A DNA stretch of 64,000 nt from Odontocerum albicorne. Its lineage: Eukaryota > Arthropoda > Insecta > Trichoptera > Odontoceridae. The DNA lies in contig OX463842.1 of assembly GCA_949825065.1 (NCBI GenBank), positions 4,739,723 through 4,803,722 on the forward strand, written 5' to 3'. The notes below the pieces were generated by a model. The model saw nothing but the letters and a program-made list of their open reading frames with translations. It was not told the DNA's origin and did not search any database. The translations under genes and the position numbers were made by a program. Shown here piece after piece: positions 43,255-54,524 of this stretch (positions are counted from its first letter, which is position 1; each line of letters opens with the position of its first letter).

Positions 43255-44250
43255 TTTGACCAGATAACTATAATAGTTGTGCAGAGAGAGCAGATCTCCA
43301 AACGTTTCTATCCAAGCGCACAGTTTTCGCCTCCTCCACATTCATACACTTTATCTTGCATTCTGTTATTCATACTTTTAATATTCTTTAATACTTTAAT
43401 ATTCTACTTTTAATATGCTGACTGTAGGCCGAGCGCAACACCAGATGAGAATAGTGATGTCGGGTAAACCACTAAAGAACACCAAGGAGTTTGTCTACCT
43501 CGGGAGCAAAATAACATGGGACGGTCGGTCCAAGAGCGAGGTCGACAGCCGTATACATCAGGCTAGACTTGCATTTAATAAAAGGTCGAAAATAATAGAA
43601 TCAAATAATATAGACCTAAAACTGAGAATACTCCTCATCAAGACCTATGTATGGAGTATCTTGATGTACGGCTGCGAGACATGGTGCCTATCCGAAAGAG
43701 ATAGACGAAGACTAGAGGCTTTTGAGATGTGGTCCTATAGAAGACTATTAGGAATTTCCTGGAGAGACCACATCACAAATGAAGAGGTTCTCCAACGAAT
43801 CGAAGGAGGAAGGCACCTGCTCAGGATCCTGTCCGAAAGGCGTGCAAGATGGATCGGTCATATAATACGACAAGAGGGCCTCTTGCATGCCATAATGGAG
43901 GGTATGACCGAGGGGACAAACTCTAGGGGACGCCCACGCCGAGAGTACCTGGAGGACCTGTTGGTGGACGTGCGCTGCTCAACATATACAGATTTAAAAA
44001 GAGCCGCACAGGACAGGGAGGAATGGAGGAGAATAGTTGAAATTGCTGCAAACCAGTCTTAGGACTGCAACCACGGAGAGAGAATATTCTTTCAAAATCT
44101 GTTCCATTTTATCCAGCCACGTTTTTCTCGGTCTACCTCTTCCACACACACCTTGCACTTCTGACTTGTATACTCGCTTAGTCATTATTTCGTCATTCAT
44201 TCTCTCAGCATGTCCAAACCATCTTAAAACTATTTTAGTCGTATTACTTA
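43255..44250 (-). mobile_element. RTE-like LINE copy, split by another LINE
   Basis: Minus-strand RT tail on the right (44085-44250): RVYKSEVQGVCGRGRPRKTW then LDKMEQILKE. It continues to the left of the insertion (43255-43379) with the end of the ORF and the reversed AGAGAGAGCAGATCTCCAAA tail. The insertion at 43390-44082 has a 10 bp target duplication AATATTCTTT (43380-43389, 44083-44092). Confidence 0.78.
43405..44082 (+). pseudogene. 5'-truncated LINE, intact RT C-terminus
   Basis: A single open frame 43415-44062: LTVGRAQHQMRIVMSGKPLK, EFVYLGSKITWDGRSKSEVD, MYGCETWCLSERDRRRLEAF, LLGISWRDHITNEEVLQRI, RARWIGHIIRQEGLLHAIM, RGRPRREYLEDLL, ending IAANQS. No lesion over 215 codons, so a young copy. 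Same lineage as 26912 (reverse) and 47920; 5' truncation and the flanking duplication show target-primed insertion into the RTE-like copy. Confidence 0.9.
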
Positions 44251-44254
44251 AAAT

Positions 44255-44750
44255 ATATATTTAATCGATCGAAACTTTTTATATATTTATTTAAAATACT
44301 TTAATCTAGTTAAGTATGGGAATTCTTCCAATAGTCTTCTTTGTGGAAAGTTACATCACACTCCTTACACATGTACGGGGTCTCACTTATCTTCTTGTGC
44401 TTAGCGCATACCTTGCAAGTTTTGCAGGTTCGTTATTGTTTGTCAATTGATGAAATACATATCAACACATGTTTAAACACGTTCTTTCATAACTTGTTTG
44501 GAAAATCCTGCAAATTCATTATTCTATTTGGTCCAGGTGACTGTAGTTGGTCTCCAAATTCATGTTTCAAAATCTGATACTTAACATCACATTAAGAGCA
44601 CGATGTCAGAATTTATGCATATGTTCACTGTCTAGAGCTCGAGTATTGTCCATGCTATAAATCAGAAGACTATGGTTTAAATATTGATTTTTTAACAAAA
44701 GCGTTTTATAGATGCTAGTAATACGAGCATGTGAAAATGCGGAACCGGAA
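44255..44750. other. No gene seen
   Basis: The open frame 44341-44577 contains CxxC-like spacing in one alternative frame but nothing I can assign. Confidence 0.35.
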
Positions 44751-45052
44751 CTCAACGCAAATCTAGTTTATCACGTAAAAACACGTGATCGGGACTCAAC
44801 GCAAATCTAGTTTATCACGTAAACACAGGGATCGAGACTCAACGCAAATCTAATTTATCACGTAAACACAGGGATTGAGACTCAACGCAAATCTAGTTTA
44901 TCATGTAAACACAGGGATCGAGACTCAACGCAAATCTAGTTTATCACGTAAACACAGGGATTGAGACTCAACGCAAATCTAGTTTATCACGTAAACACAG
45001 GGATCGAGACTCAACGCACATCTAGTTTATCACGTAAAAACACGGGACCGGA
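44751..45052. repeat. Minisatellite, 43 bp unit, 7 copies
   Basis: CTCAACGCAAATCTAGTTTA recurs at 44751, 44795, 44838, 44881, 44924, 44967 and 45010, followed by TCACGTAAACACAGGGATCG. Regular units without unique spacers, so not CRISPR-like. Confidence 0.92.
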
Positions 45053-46346
45053 GAAAAAGTGATAACAAAAACAAATTATGTTTTTTTTTATTGTTTTTCT
45101 GGACCTCGTAGTCGAGGATCCCCTTGCTATTCCAACGTCAATCTCGAGCTGCACCTTCACGTTGATCATGTCATCTTCTCTGAGAATTCAGCCCGATCCT
45201 AGATGCGCTCTCCCTCCCGCAGACGTCACTGACTTGTGGATCCTGCTGAGTCGCCTGGTAATACTGACACATTCTGACTATTTCTCACAAGTCTAACTGT
45301 TGAGGCGCTATCGGTTCGAGAACAGATGTAAACAATTCGTACAAGAGGCCTAACGATGTAAGCCATATATGCCCTGTCACTCCGCCTTTTAGACGCCCTT
45401 CCTGGCATGCAACGTCCTCCGAGAATCTCGTGTACTTTTATGCATAGAATTCTGTCTCTGCCCATCCTATCCAAATGGTGACGCAAGTATCGCTTTTTTT
45501 TCCTGTTTCATCTGTCTATATCCTTTGTATTGCAGGACTATCGGATGTAACTCTGTCCTTATAGCGTTTCCTCTGCCCACCAACTAACTCTTCATTTGTC
45601 TATTACTTCAGCGTATAGTAATACCGTATGTTTCAAACAGGAGTGTGAAAACTAATTTGAATCATAACATCAAGGTTATCAACCATATTGTGGATAACCG
45701 AATATGCAAAAATTTAAAAAAAAAACACCTCCAATAGGCATGCCGCGAACGGATATGATAAATAAAATACCGTGTAATTTTCCGATCATGGTCTTGTGAT
45801 TATAAATCAATTTAGATAAATCCTTAAATAGAGATGTAAAAATTAGCATAGTTAACGTAATATGCAATAATTCCAATGCCAACCAAAACTTAATAGCCTT
45901 TTCCATTACAATGCATCGTAATGTTCATCTATTATTAATAGCTGAAAGTTTAGAAAGGAATGACGAGATTCTCTGTCCAGTCTTGCGCAATAATTGATGA
46001 TAGGTCATTAGAATATTGCATAAATAACAATTTAAATTTTGGATATTACACTATCATATTAGTTGAACCTTCTCCATTTTCCAAATGGTTTGCTCCAACA
46101 GTCAGCTAGATCAGTGGCTCTTAATGAGTACCATGCCATTCAAATCCTAAAAGAAAATAAATACTTTGGTTAAGTCTGAAGTGCTTTGTAACTTTGGCAA
46201 CATTTTAGTTTGGTTTAAAAAATAATTAGAAAGTAATTTTGATGTAATTGTAAACAAGGACTTTAAATACAAGTATAAATCAACCCAGCAATATATCCCT
46301 TTGAAACCGTAGTTTAATATTTTAGCAGAATGTTTGTAATGGGACG
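45053..46346. other. Unassigned; moderately GC-rich 45100-45480, then AT-rich
   Basis: The 45100-45480 stretch has higher GC and a minus-strand open frame (HHLDRMGRDRILCIKVHEIL) that weakly recalls RT-tail phrases but lacks clear motifs. The rest shows nothing recognisable. Confidence 0.35.
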
Positions 46347-46746
46347 TGTTGATGATAGTAGTTGTTGGTAAACAAATAAAATACGTCAATTAGCAATGGG
46401 GAAAGAGAGAGTGAATGAATCAATGAATAATAATTAATAATGCTTTATTTATCGGTAAGTGGGTATTTATACATTTCAGAATGGGCGCGGGAGTGCGCCC
46501 ACAATATATTTTTATCTCGCTTCTGTGCGTGCAGAAATGGTCGATTGAAATATTGCAGACATCGCAAATAGTATTGTGGGTAGACAATTTGTTTGCGAAA
46601 ACGGCGAGACAGCGTGATGCGTTATCTTTCTACTGTGGAATATATCGTAAATAGTATTTGTGGGTAAACAATTTCAATGTTTTGGTATGCGACCTTTGGA
46701 CATATCCAAAGGTCGTTTCGTCGATCGTTGACCGTGTGTGTTGACA
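46347..46746 (-). mobile_element. LTR-like repeat, family member 3 (reverse)
   Basis: Minus strand starts TGTCAACACACACGGTCAAC and ends CATCAACA. In between: GAAACGACCTTTGG (as GAAACGACCTTTGC in member 2), GCGCACTCCCGCGCCCATTC, TATAAATACCC and AATAAA, then TCACTCTCTCTTTCCCCATT. The order and blocks match the repeats at 33400 and 34366. No target duplication found. Confidence 0.55.
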
Positions 46747-47108
46747 ATATTCAGCGACGACCGTGGTTCCTACATGGCTCCCTTCCTAGTGAAGCGTAAG
46801 GTGCGTACCTTCGCGAACGCTAGGTTCCGGTGCATCTGGCGCCTGGACTGGTTTTCCGTTTCCCTTTGTCGAAATAGGTACGTGGATAACAAACAGCAGC
46901 GGGTGGCGTTTTTTCCCGAATCTGCAGTGTCGTACAGATGGGTGATGCGGAAGCGGAGGGTAGGTTTGGTCGTATCTCGCTAACTTCGGCTTGTATGCGG
47001 TGCGTTCGTCGTCGATGCTTGGTTGTGTAGATCAAGTTGCAGATGGCGTGAGAATGAGAATGAACAAGATGGAAGTGTAATTCATGTGTCGCTTGCAGAT
47101 AGGCCATT
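46747..47108. other. GC-richer unassigned segment next to an LTR
   Basis: Clearly less AT-rich than its surroundings. Open on plus (46738-46983, YMAPFLVKRKVRTFANARFR) and minus (46820-47107). No family recognised. If the LTR is a 3' LTR on the minus strand, this would be the internal end of the element. Confidence 0.3.
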
Positions 47109-47109
47109 G

Positions 47110-47380
47110 CGTGGTGGCTAGTCAGTCACCTTTACAAAATGGGTATTGTGAAGGATAATGGCTGCGAATTTGTCCTGGAAGATGAAACTATGGGTCATGT
47201 GATTTTCGGTTGTCCTTTGCGTTACATAATTGATTTACTAAATGCCATATCTTTACCAAGTCCAATGAATGTTGCATTTCTTCTTTCATCGAAGAACTTT
47301 TTCACTAATAGATCCATTGTTAAGTTTTTCAAGTTTAATCAGTTAAAGCTTTATTTTTTTCATTTATTATATTATATCTT
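47110..47380 (+). mobile_element. LINE ORF2 C-terminal fragment
   Basis: HLYKMGIVKDNGCEFVLEDE, then TMGHVIFGCPLRY: the C-terminal Cys/His motif region of Jockey/I-type ORF2 (C...E.ET..H..F.CP). One Cys of the usual pair is replaced. Followed by RSIVKFFKFNQLKL, a typical LINE C-terminal helix. Confidence 0.68.
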
Positions 47381-47385
47381 ATTTA

Positions 47386-47800
47386 TTTATTTAACACTTT
47401 TATTGCAAATACAATCTGGCGGGCTTATTGCCAGGCGGCAATCCCTACCAACCAACCAGACAAAAGTAAATGAAGCAAGTATCATTGTTGCATAAATCAT
47501 TCAAATGACTACCCATTCCTGCGAAATTCATAAACACATACGTGAACATATATGCCCATGAATTCTACAAAGACGAACAATCACCCGAACATTATTTTTC
47601 ATATAAAGTGAGATATCATCAATCAAAAGGAAAGGAAGGGATGGTGGAGAAGAAAGGAAAAATCGGGAATGAAACACGTTATTTTACTGACTAGAAATTA
47701 AGTTTTTTCAGTCGCTTCTTAAAGCATGCCAAGGACAAAGCAAGTCTTACGAGTATATTGGTTTGTAACTGATTCAAGAGTCTCACTGCATAGATATGGT
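47386..47800 (-). mobile_element. Jockey/CR1-like LINE 3' end, copy 3
   Basis: Tail CCAACCAACCAGACAAAAGT (reverse sense) through the AGTGAGATATCATCAATCAA block to the AAGCATGCCAAGGACAAAGC part of the ORF end. Inserted immediately after the fragment at 47110-47380. Confidence 0.75.
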
Positions 47801-47919
47801 GGCACAAATCCTAGAGTGGATGGATTACCTAATAAAAACACAATCATTTTATATCTGAGAATATATAACATATATGGTATATACTCGTATATAAATTTAT
47901 ATATTTTTTTCACTTCAAT

Positions 47920-48526
47920 GAACACCAAGGAGTTTGTCTACCTCGGGAGCAAAATAACATGGGACGGTCGGTCCAAGAGCGAGGTCGACAGCCGTATACA
48001 TCAGGCTAGACTTGCATTTAATAAAAGGTCGAAAATAATAGAATCAAATAATATAGACCTAAAACTGAGAATACTCCTCATCAAGACCTATGAATGGAGT
48101 ATCTTGATGTACGGCTGCGAGACATGGTGCCTATCCGAAAGAGATAGACGAAGACTAGAGGCTTTTGAGATGTGGTCCTATAGAAGACTATTAGGAATTT
48201 CCTGGAGAGACCGCATCACAAATGAAGAGGTTCTCCAACGAATCGAAGGAGGAAGGCACCTGCTCAGGATCCTGTCCGAAAGGCGTGCAAGATGGATCGA
48301 ACATATAATACGACAAGAGGGCCTCTTGCATGCCATAATGGAGGGTATGACCGAGGGGACAAACTCTAGGGGACGCCCACGCCGAGAGTACCTGGAGGAC
48401 CTGTTGGTGGACGTGCGCTGCTCAACATATACAGATTAAAAAGAGCTGCACAGGACAGGGGGGAATGGAGGAGAAGAGTTGAAATTGCTGCAAACCAGTC
48501 TTAGGACTGCAACCACGGAGGAGAAT
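47920..48526 (+). pseudogene. 5'-truncated LINE, RT C-terminus, with target duplication
   Basis: Same lineage as 43405. Starts in NTKEFVYLGSKITWDGRSKS, ends after STYTD with a single-base deletion near 48436 that shifts the last residues. Flanked by ACTTCAAT at 47912-47919 and 48527-48534. The 3' end is AACCACGGAGGAGAAT without a poly(A) tail. Confidence 0.88.
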
Positions 48527-48534
48527 ACTTCAAT

Positions 48535-49160
48535 ATATCCTAAACAAAAACAACAAAGCGTCTTAATGATCAGGGTTATTCAATTATTTTTGACATTTTG
48601 TTAAAAAAATTGCACTTTTATACTATTCGTTATTTAACTTTTTGCCATTTTCTTTTTTGGAATTTTAATCCTCATTACGGTTAGTCAGGAACCTCCTAAT
48701 TGTTCTTCACTTTTTTTTTTGGTATATTATGGCAACACATTATTATGTAACTTATAGACGAGACATTAAAAATTATAGATTGTTTTATCTTGCACGTATA
48801 TAATTTAAAAAGCAAATCCTGAATTATAATGCATATGTGTGTATTGAATATAAAAAAATCCCTTTATTTAAATTGTTATCTAAAATTTTCCATATTTTTC
48901 CAATTCCATTCACATTTCTTTACACATGGCATTTCGTCGTGCAAAAAACAAACTACTACATCTCATAAAAAGTAATATATTAGGTGTTAACATAAATTGT
49001 GTCCGTTTTTTTCCAAATTTAAAAATAAGCACCAAACGTAAAACAAAATGGTAAAGATTATACGTCATTCGAAAGAAAATTTTCTGTTCTACAAGATATT
49101 GTGTTTGCTTTTGCGGAATGATCTCGGTGTCACACGTCTTAAACATTTTTCCTTTGCGTC
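48535..49160. other. No gene seen; AT-rich
   Basis: No recognisable element; minus-strand open frame 48910-49146 unassigned. Confidence 0.4.
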
Positions 49161-49164
49161 AATA

Positions 49165-50079
49165 CTACCTTGATCAAATTTTTTTAGGACGGGCCACCGT
49201 GTGGCGCTGTCAGTTACCCGATTGGAATTCTTTTTTTTTTTTAAGGTTACCACGTCTATCATTGACACTTCCCTCTAAATTTCAGCGTCATAGCTTGACA
49301 TTTGTAAAAGTTACGCTGTACTGAGTACATATACCTTTGTGTGTATTTTAGATTTTTTACAAGTTTTAAAATGGCATCAACTGTGCATCAACGAGTTTGC
49401 ATTAAATTTTGTGGGAAAAACGTGTTTAACGGTCCGCAGACTTTGGAAATGTTGGAGAAGTGTTTTTTGGTGGCACGAACGCTTCAGAAGTGGTTGTGAG
49501 TCGGTCGTGGATGACGAACGCAGTGGCAGTCGAAAACCGATGAAAACATCAATACAATCAAAGAAATGTTGGCCGAAAACCACAAATACACCATCAGAGA
49601 GCTGACAGAGGACTTGAACATCGCTTATGGATCCGCTCAAGACATTTGATAAGTGATTTGTGCCTCAGGCGTGTCGCTGCAAAACTGGTGCCGAAAGACC
49701 TCAATTTCATGCAAAAAGAGGACCACGTTGAAATCGCGAAAGACATGATTTCCATGAGTTTTTGACCAAAAACAACACGACTACTATCCAGCAGCCTTTG
49801 AATTCACCTGATCTGGCTCCCTGCGACTTTTTCCTGTTCAACTGTCTTTAAAAACCGCTTCGCGGAACGCGTTACAGCACCCGAGAGGATGTCATGAAAA
49901 AATCGAAGACAGCTCTGATGGACATACCGAAAATTGAGTACCAGCGGTGTTTCGAGGATTGGATCAAGCGCTGGCGTAAGTGCGTTACAGGCGATGGGAG
50001 TACTTTGAAGGGGACCATATCGATTATGATGAATAAACTTGTATTTTCAATTTTATGAATAAAGTCCTAAAACTTTTTA
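49165..50079 (+). mobile_element. Mariner deletion derivative, copy B
   Basis: Left end CTACCTTGATCAAATTTTTT with TA at 49163-49164. The right end stops after AAGTCCTAAAACTTTTT, so the last ~12 bases of the TIR are gone. Same layout and same internal deletion as 23970-24885. Confidence 0.83.
49371..50034 (+). pseudogene. Mariner transposase, central region deleted (copy B)
   Basis: MASTVHQRVCIKFCGKNVFN start, frameshifted N-terminal domain (KTTNTPSES / YTIRELTEDLNI pieces), then the shared junction and a C-terminus with SPDLAPCDFFLF, where the Ser before the third Asp is Cys. Several stops and shifts. Confidence 0.78.
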
Positions 50080-50189
50080 CCATATTAATTATAAAAACAT
50101 TAAAACTCGAACAATACAAATACCATTTTGTTTAGGACAAATAATATTAAATAATTGTTTTGTGGTTTAGTGGACATGCATGCATTGAG

Positions 50190-50520
50190 ACACATGATAT
50201 GACAATTTATGACAGAATACAGAATCAAGTGATTAATTATGAATGTGAACTCAAGACTGATGTGTTGAATAAGATGACAAAAATCATTCTGAGGGGGTTT
50301 GGACATGTAGAATAAATGAATATAGAAATACTTAGAAAACAAAAATATATCGCAAATATGACCAAGTATGGCTGAATCAAGCAAATTATATTTTGAAAGA
50401 CAGAGAAATCGTAGGAAGAAGGTACGAAATATGTATGTCGAGATAGGAACGTTTAGCGCTCTGTCCTTCTGCCTACCACGACAGAGAAATAGTGTTATAG
50501 TATGTATGTATAAATTAATT
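50190..50520 (+). mobile_element. Decayed RTE-like LINE 3' end
   Basis: NYECELKTDVLNKMTKIILR, then VWLNQANYILKDREIVGRR-like reading, tail TCTGCCTACCACGACAGAGA and TATAGTATGTATGTAT. Confidence 0.6.
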
Positions 50521-51221
50521 GCGTTGTTGGTAAAAATGTTAAATTATTTCAACTTAAGTGTACTCGTATATTAACAATTAAGAAGCGGCCTGTATAAAGT
50601 AATGCAAAAAAGTCGAAGAAGCACTGGGCTACGCGATGCAGTTACGCCTGGATGATCTCCTGATGTTGATGACTTCACTAGAAAATTTCGATTCCATTTC
50701 TGAATTTTATTTTTTGCATAGTTTTACACTGAAATATAATTTTGTAATTTTTCTCGTAATGCAATTAGAAATATTAACAATCAACAGTAATTTTTTTGTT
50801 TATTTATTTTAAGAGATTTACATTTTTTGTTTTTTTTTATATCATTTCATTTTGCTATTATTTACGATACATTATTTAAATTAAACGTCATTTTAGTGGA
50901 AAGACGAGTACATATACATAATAATGCTAAAAATCATCCGTTTTATGGATAAGGAATAAATCGCCATTGACGAAGCGGTCTCATCCCATAACGACAAATT
51001 TCATATGTTTTGTCCACTTACTCAAATAATTAGTTGAAACAGTCACACTCCCATTTAAATCCCATGCAACACATACCCAATTCCAACTACGAGTACATCA
51101 TAATATCAACAACCATATCAAAATCTACCCCAACAACTCTTCATTTCACACTCTACATTTGCATTAGTCGTTCACTATCATACCCACGTGGAGAGCTCCA
51201 AAAACTCTTCAGTCACCATTC
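50521..51221. other. No gene seen; AT-rich
   Basis: No features supported. Confidence 0.45.
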
Positions 51222-51866
51222 TTATCTATCATAGTGCCACCTTATCTATCATAGTACCACCGTGTCTATCATAGTGCCACTTTATCTATCGTAGTATCAC
51301 CTTACCTATCATAGTGCCACTTTATCTATCATGGTGCCCACCTTATCTGTCATAGTGCCACCGTATCTATAATAGTGCTATCTTATCTATCATAGTCCCA
51401 CCTTATCTATCATAGTGCCACCCTATCTATAATAGTGCCACCTTATCTATCATAGTACCACCTTATTTATCGTGGTGCCACTTTATCTATCATAGTGCCA
51501 CCTTATCTATCATAGTGCCACCCTATATATCATAGTGCCACCTTATCTATAATAGTACCACCTTATATATCATAGTGCCACCTTATCTATCATAGTACCA
51601 CCTTATCTATCATGGTGCCACTTTATCTATCAAAATACCACCTTATCTATCATAGTGCTACCTTATCTATCATAGTGCCACCTTATCTATCATAGTACCA
51701 CCTTACCTATCATAGTGCCACTTTATCTATCATAGTGCCCACCTTATCTGTCATAGTGCCACCCTATATATCATAGTGCCACCATATCTATCATAGTACC
51801 ACCTTATCTGTCATAGTGCCACCATATCTATCATAGTGCCGCCTTATCTATCATAGTGCCACCTTG
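51222..51866. repeat. Minisatellite, 20 bp unit, about 32 copies
   Basis: Unit TATCTATCATAGTGCCACCT with T/C and A/G variants; the AGTACCACC and AGTGCCACC forms recur in longer blocks. A segment with an ACCTTACCTATCATAGTGCC pattern appears twice about 400 bases apart, suggesting block duplication. Confidence 0.93.
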
Positions 51867-51898
51867 TATTTTTTTAAACTATAATAAAAAAATTAGTT

Positions 51899-51957
51899 CT
51901 CACACCCAGAATTTACAACTTTTCTTTAGGAATGTGTTATAAATTCTGGGTGCAAGG
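51899..51957. repeat. Inverted repeat, ~17 bp arms
   Basis: CACCCAGAATTTACAAC and complement GTTATAAATTCTGGGTG around a ~20 base spacer. It directly follows the 20 bp satellite. Confidence 0.7.
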
Positions 51958-52118
51958 AATTGCAATTAATATTATTTGGTTTACTTTCATATATCAAACA
52001 ACAATTTCAATTCGTGATAATCATATATACTGGTTAATACATGCAGTCATAATTTAACTGTGCAGTTATAATTCCGATATTATTAAACAAAAACTTCAAT
52101 CACAGATATTTTGTTATT

Positions 52119-52168
52119 CGACAACGACTCACCTACCCTGGAAAATTTCCAGGGTGGGTGAGTCGTTG
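52119..52168. repeat. Long palindrome with almost no loop
   Basis: CAACGACTCACCTACCCTGG then AAAATT, then CCAGGGTGGGTGAGTCGTTG: about 23 bp arms with one mismatch and no loop. Probably a tiny foldback insertion. Confidence 0.85.
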
Positions 52169-52169
52169 A

Positions 52170-52970
52170 TGTTATCAATATGTTTCCACGAATTTAATTC
52201 CTGTTCTTTTTTATTTTAATCTAAAAATTCAAGTATCTTAGTCTGTTATCTAACATAGTCCTTCTGACATATTTCTAATAACTTATAAGAAATTACCACT
52301 TGAAAATAAATCATACTCTACTGATGATAAATACGCTGGAGTTTCCAATCTAAAGAAGGGAAAATCTGGCAGAAATTGAATAACGTTTAGATGCCGTTTA
52401 TAGAGAATCATCTCAATGGACAGCATCTAATCTTGTTTTGAAAAAAACTTGATAACCGTGCGATATTCAACTTTTAACATTTCAGAATATAACGAAACAA
52501 CACGTCTTCTATCGGCTCTAGTTGGCATACTATTGAGGATAGAGGTATAAAATTTTAACTGTACCAAGGTCTATCCAATGTTATTATTTCCCGCTAGATT
52601 AATTATCTTTAAGAAAAATCGATTTAAGTACCGTCGTTTTCTCTTTAGGCATTTAGCAATTCGGGCAGAGTACGTGAGGTGCGAATACTGCAAAGAAAGG
52701 AAAATCAAGAATTCACCTTCAAACCAATTCACGCGTAAAAATAATTGCTTAAATGTGAAACATACGCCCTAAGTCGATTTCAAAATATTAAAATCCTTGA
52801 TTCAATTCAACGATGCGACATGTCAAGATCGACGTATAAAATAATTAACCTAATTTTAGGTAATTAGAGGAGTTACAAGTTTTATTGCTCACATTTACAA
52901 TTAACATGAAAACATGATTAGTAACTAATGCTGTAACAACATTTGACACGAAATTATTTTGTTATTCCAC
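52170..52970. other. No gene seen; AT-rich
   Basis: The open frame 52578-52772 is Lys/Arg-rich (RAEYVRCEYCKERKIK) with one CxxC, but no splice context or family match. Confidence 0.35.
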
Positions 52971-52974
52971 TAAT

Positions 52975-53120
52975 TATACTTTATATATTATTTATACCGA
53001 TTTCAAGATTTTCATATCATCGTCAAATTAGTCTTCTTTGTGCTCTCCAGATGATGAGGTAAAAACCTTTAAACCAGTAGGGTTGTACCGTCAAAGTGGA
53101 ATAAACAGTGTTTGAACGCG
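52975..53120. repeat. Hairpin-bearing repeat, copy 3 (diverged)
   Basis: ACCGATTTCAAGATTTTCAT, then CAGATGATGAGGTAAAAACC and TTTAAACCAGTAGGGTTGTA, and GTGGAATAAACAGTGTTTGA. Confidence 0.6.
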
Positions 53121-53342
53121 ACACGTGTTTTCACGACCCTCGTGCCCTCGTTAGTAGGACACATGTCTTCCAAATCGGCGACTTCAGAATTTGTCGATTG
53201 GAAAGCAGAAACTTGACGAAAATACCCATCCAATGTTTGCTGTTTTATATATTTTCTCTAGCTCGATTCCATTTGGTACCCAATTTTATTTTAAATAAGA
53301 TTCCTGTCTGGTTTTTACTTAACGCCTCTTTAAAATATTTCT

Positions 53343-53645
53343 AGTTGGTTGGAATATATTTTCACGTAGCAATAAACTCCCCAGGTTATACCGTATATAA
53401 CGAAAGTGTTATATAATGTAATACATTAATATACATAGCATCAATTTTATTTCTGTATTTAATTAAACTAAAATATATTAAACTTAGTCAATCTATATTC
53501 AATTCAATTTATTTTTAAAAGGTTCAAGTTGATTTTTACTTAAGGTTTTTGTAACGTATTTCTGGTTGATTGGAAAAGACTGCCAAATAGCAATACACTC
53601 TCCAGGTGGTTCTGTATATAATGCAAGTACACTGCAATACAATAA
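53343..53645 (+). mobile_element. Two SINE/LINE tail fragments in tandem
   Basis: AGTTGGTTGGAATATATTTT near 53343 and CTGGTTGATTGGAAAAGACT near 53562, each followed by GCAATAxACTCxCCAGGT. Same orientation. Confidence 0.55.
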
Positions 53646-53729
53646 ACGTATTTAACTTCTATTTCGAGGCTTTCTTCAAACGCATGATGTTATACACATT
53701 AGAGGTGCATACAGGCATTAGCAAAAATT

Positions 53730-53830
53730 AAACGGAGCCTTTTTTAAATAAATTATATTCTAACGGGTATCGAACCCGTAACCCCTGGGTCGAAAAAAGC
53801 ACGTCTAACCAAATAGAGCACGAAGGTTGA
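53730..53830 (-). mobile_element. tRNA-derived SINE head
   Basis: Minus strand TGCTCTATTTGGTTAGACG (A box) and GGGTTCGATACCCG (B box, with its palindromic stem) at normal spacing. It lacks its own tail. Confidence 0.6.
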
Positions 53831-53879
53831 CGGGATTTTACATGATTCTTTAAGTTTGAAATGTTAATTCCTTCCTTCT

Positions 53880-54232
53880 TCCTAGTGTCATGTCAGGCCC
53901 CCCCAACGTTGAATATCACCTGAGAATAGGTATCTTTGTCCCCGACAGCCCGAAAAAGATCCCCAATGCTCCTTATATCACGTATATTGCGGAGCCAGGA
54001 GATTTGCCTCCTGCCAACACCTCTTCGATCATCTATTTTGCCTTGGATGATCAGGTGCAGTAATTTGTACTTTGCTCCTCTAAGTACATGACTAAAATAG
54101 GACACCTTTCGGATTTTAATATTAGTCAGCAACTCTCTATCAACTTTGGCTCCTTGAAGATCCCTTGTATTGCTGACCATATCCGTCCAGGATATCCGTA
54201 GCATTCGCCGGTGCATCCACATTTATAATCAA
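53880..54232 (-). pseudogene. LINE RT C-terminal fragment
   Basis: Minus-strand frame 53893-54222 with MWMHRRMLRISWTDMVSNTR, KIRKVSYFSHVLRGAKYKLL and GRRQISWLRNIRD: second copy of the lineage at 7040-7795, shorter and more diverged. Confidence 0.8.
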
Positions 54233-54524
54233 CAAAATGTTAATTACTTTATGCAAATGATATTTTTTAGAGTAATTCTTTTTCCTTTATTTAATACTAT
54301 AAATTCTTCACAGTCGATGACCACGCATCGGTAATGTTGTCATTCGTATTGGGTTACTTCTCTCTTCGATCCACTTACCTCGATTCCCTGATTATACTTA
54401 CACCACTGTACTGTACAAGGTGGCACAAATGACACTAACTCGATGGAAGATTTCGCAATTTTTAACCGTCATGAATACCTTTTTTTAGACAGTAGAATAA
54501 CAAACAAAATTTATCATTATCATA

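Noticed and set aside
44751..45052. Regular 43 bp repeats considered as a CRISPR array
   Set aside because: Units are contiguous without unique spacers, in a eukaryotic context.
46738..46983. GC-rich frame as a host exon
   Set aside because: No family signature, no convincing splice sites, and open on both strands; possibly the interior of an LTR element.
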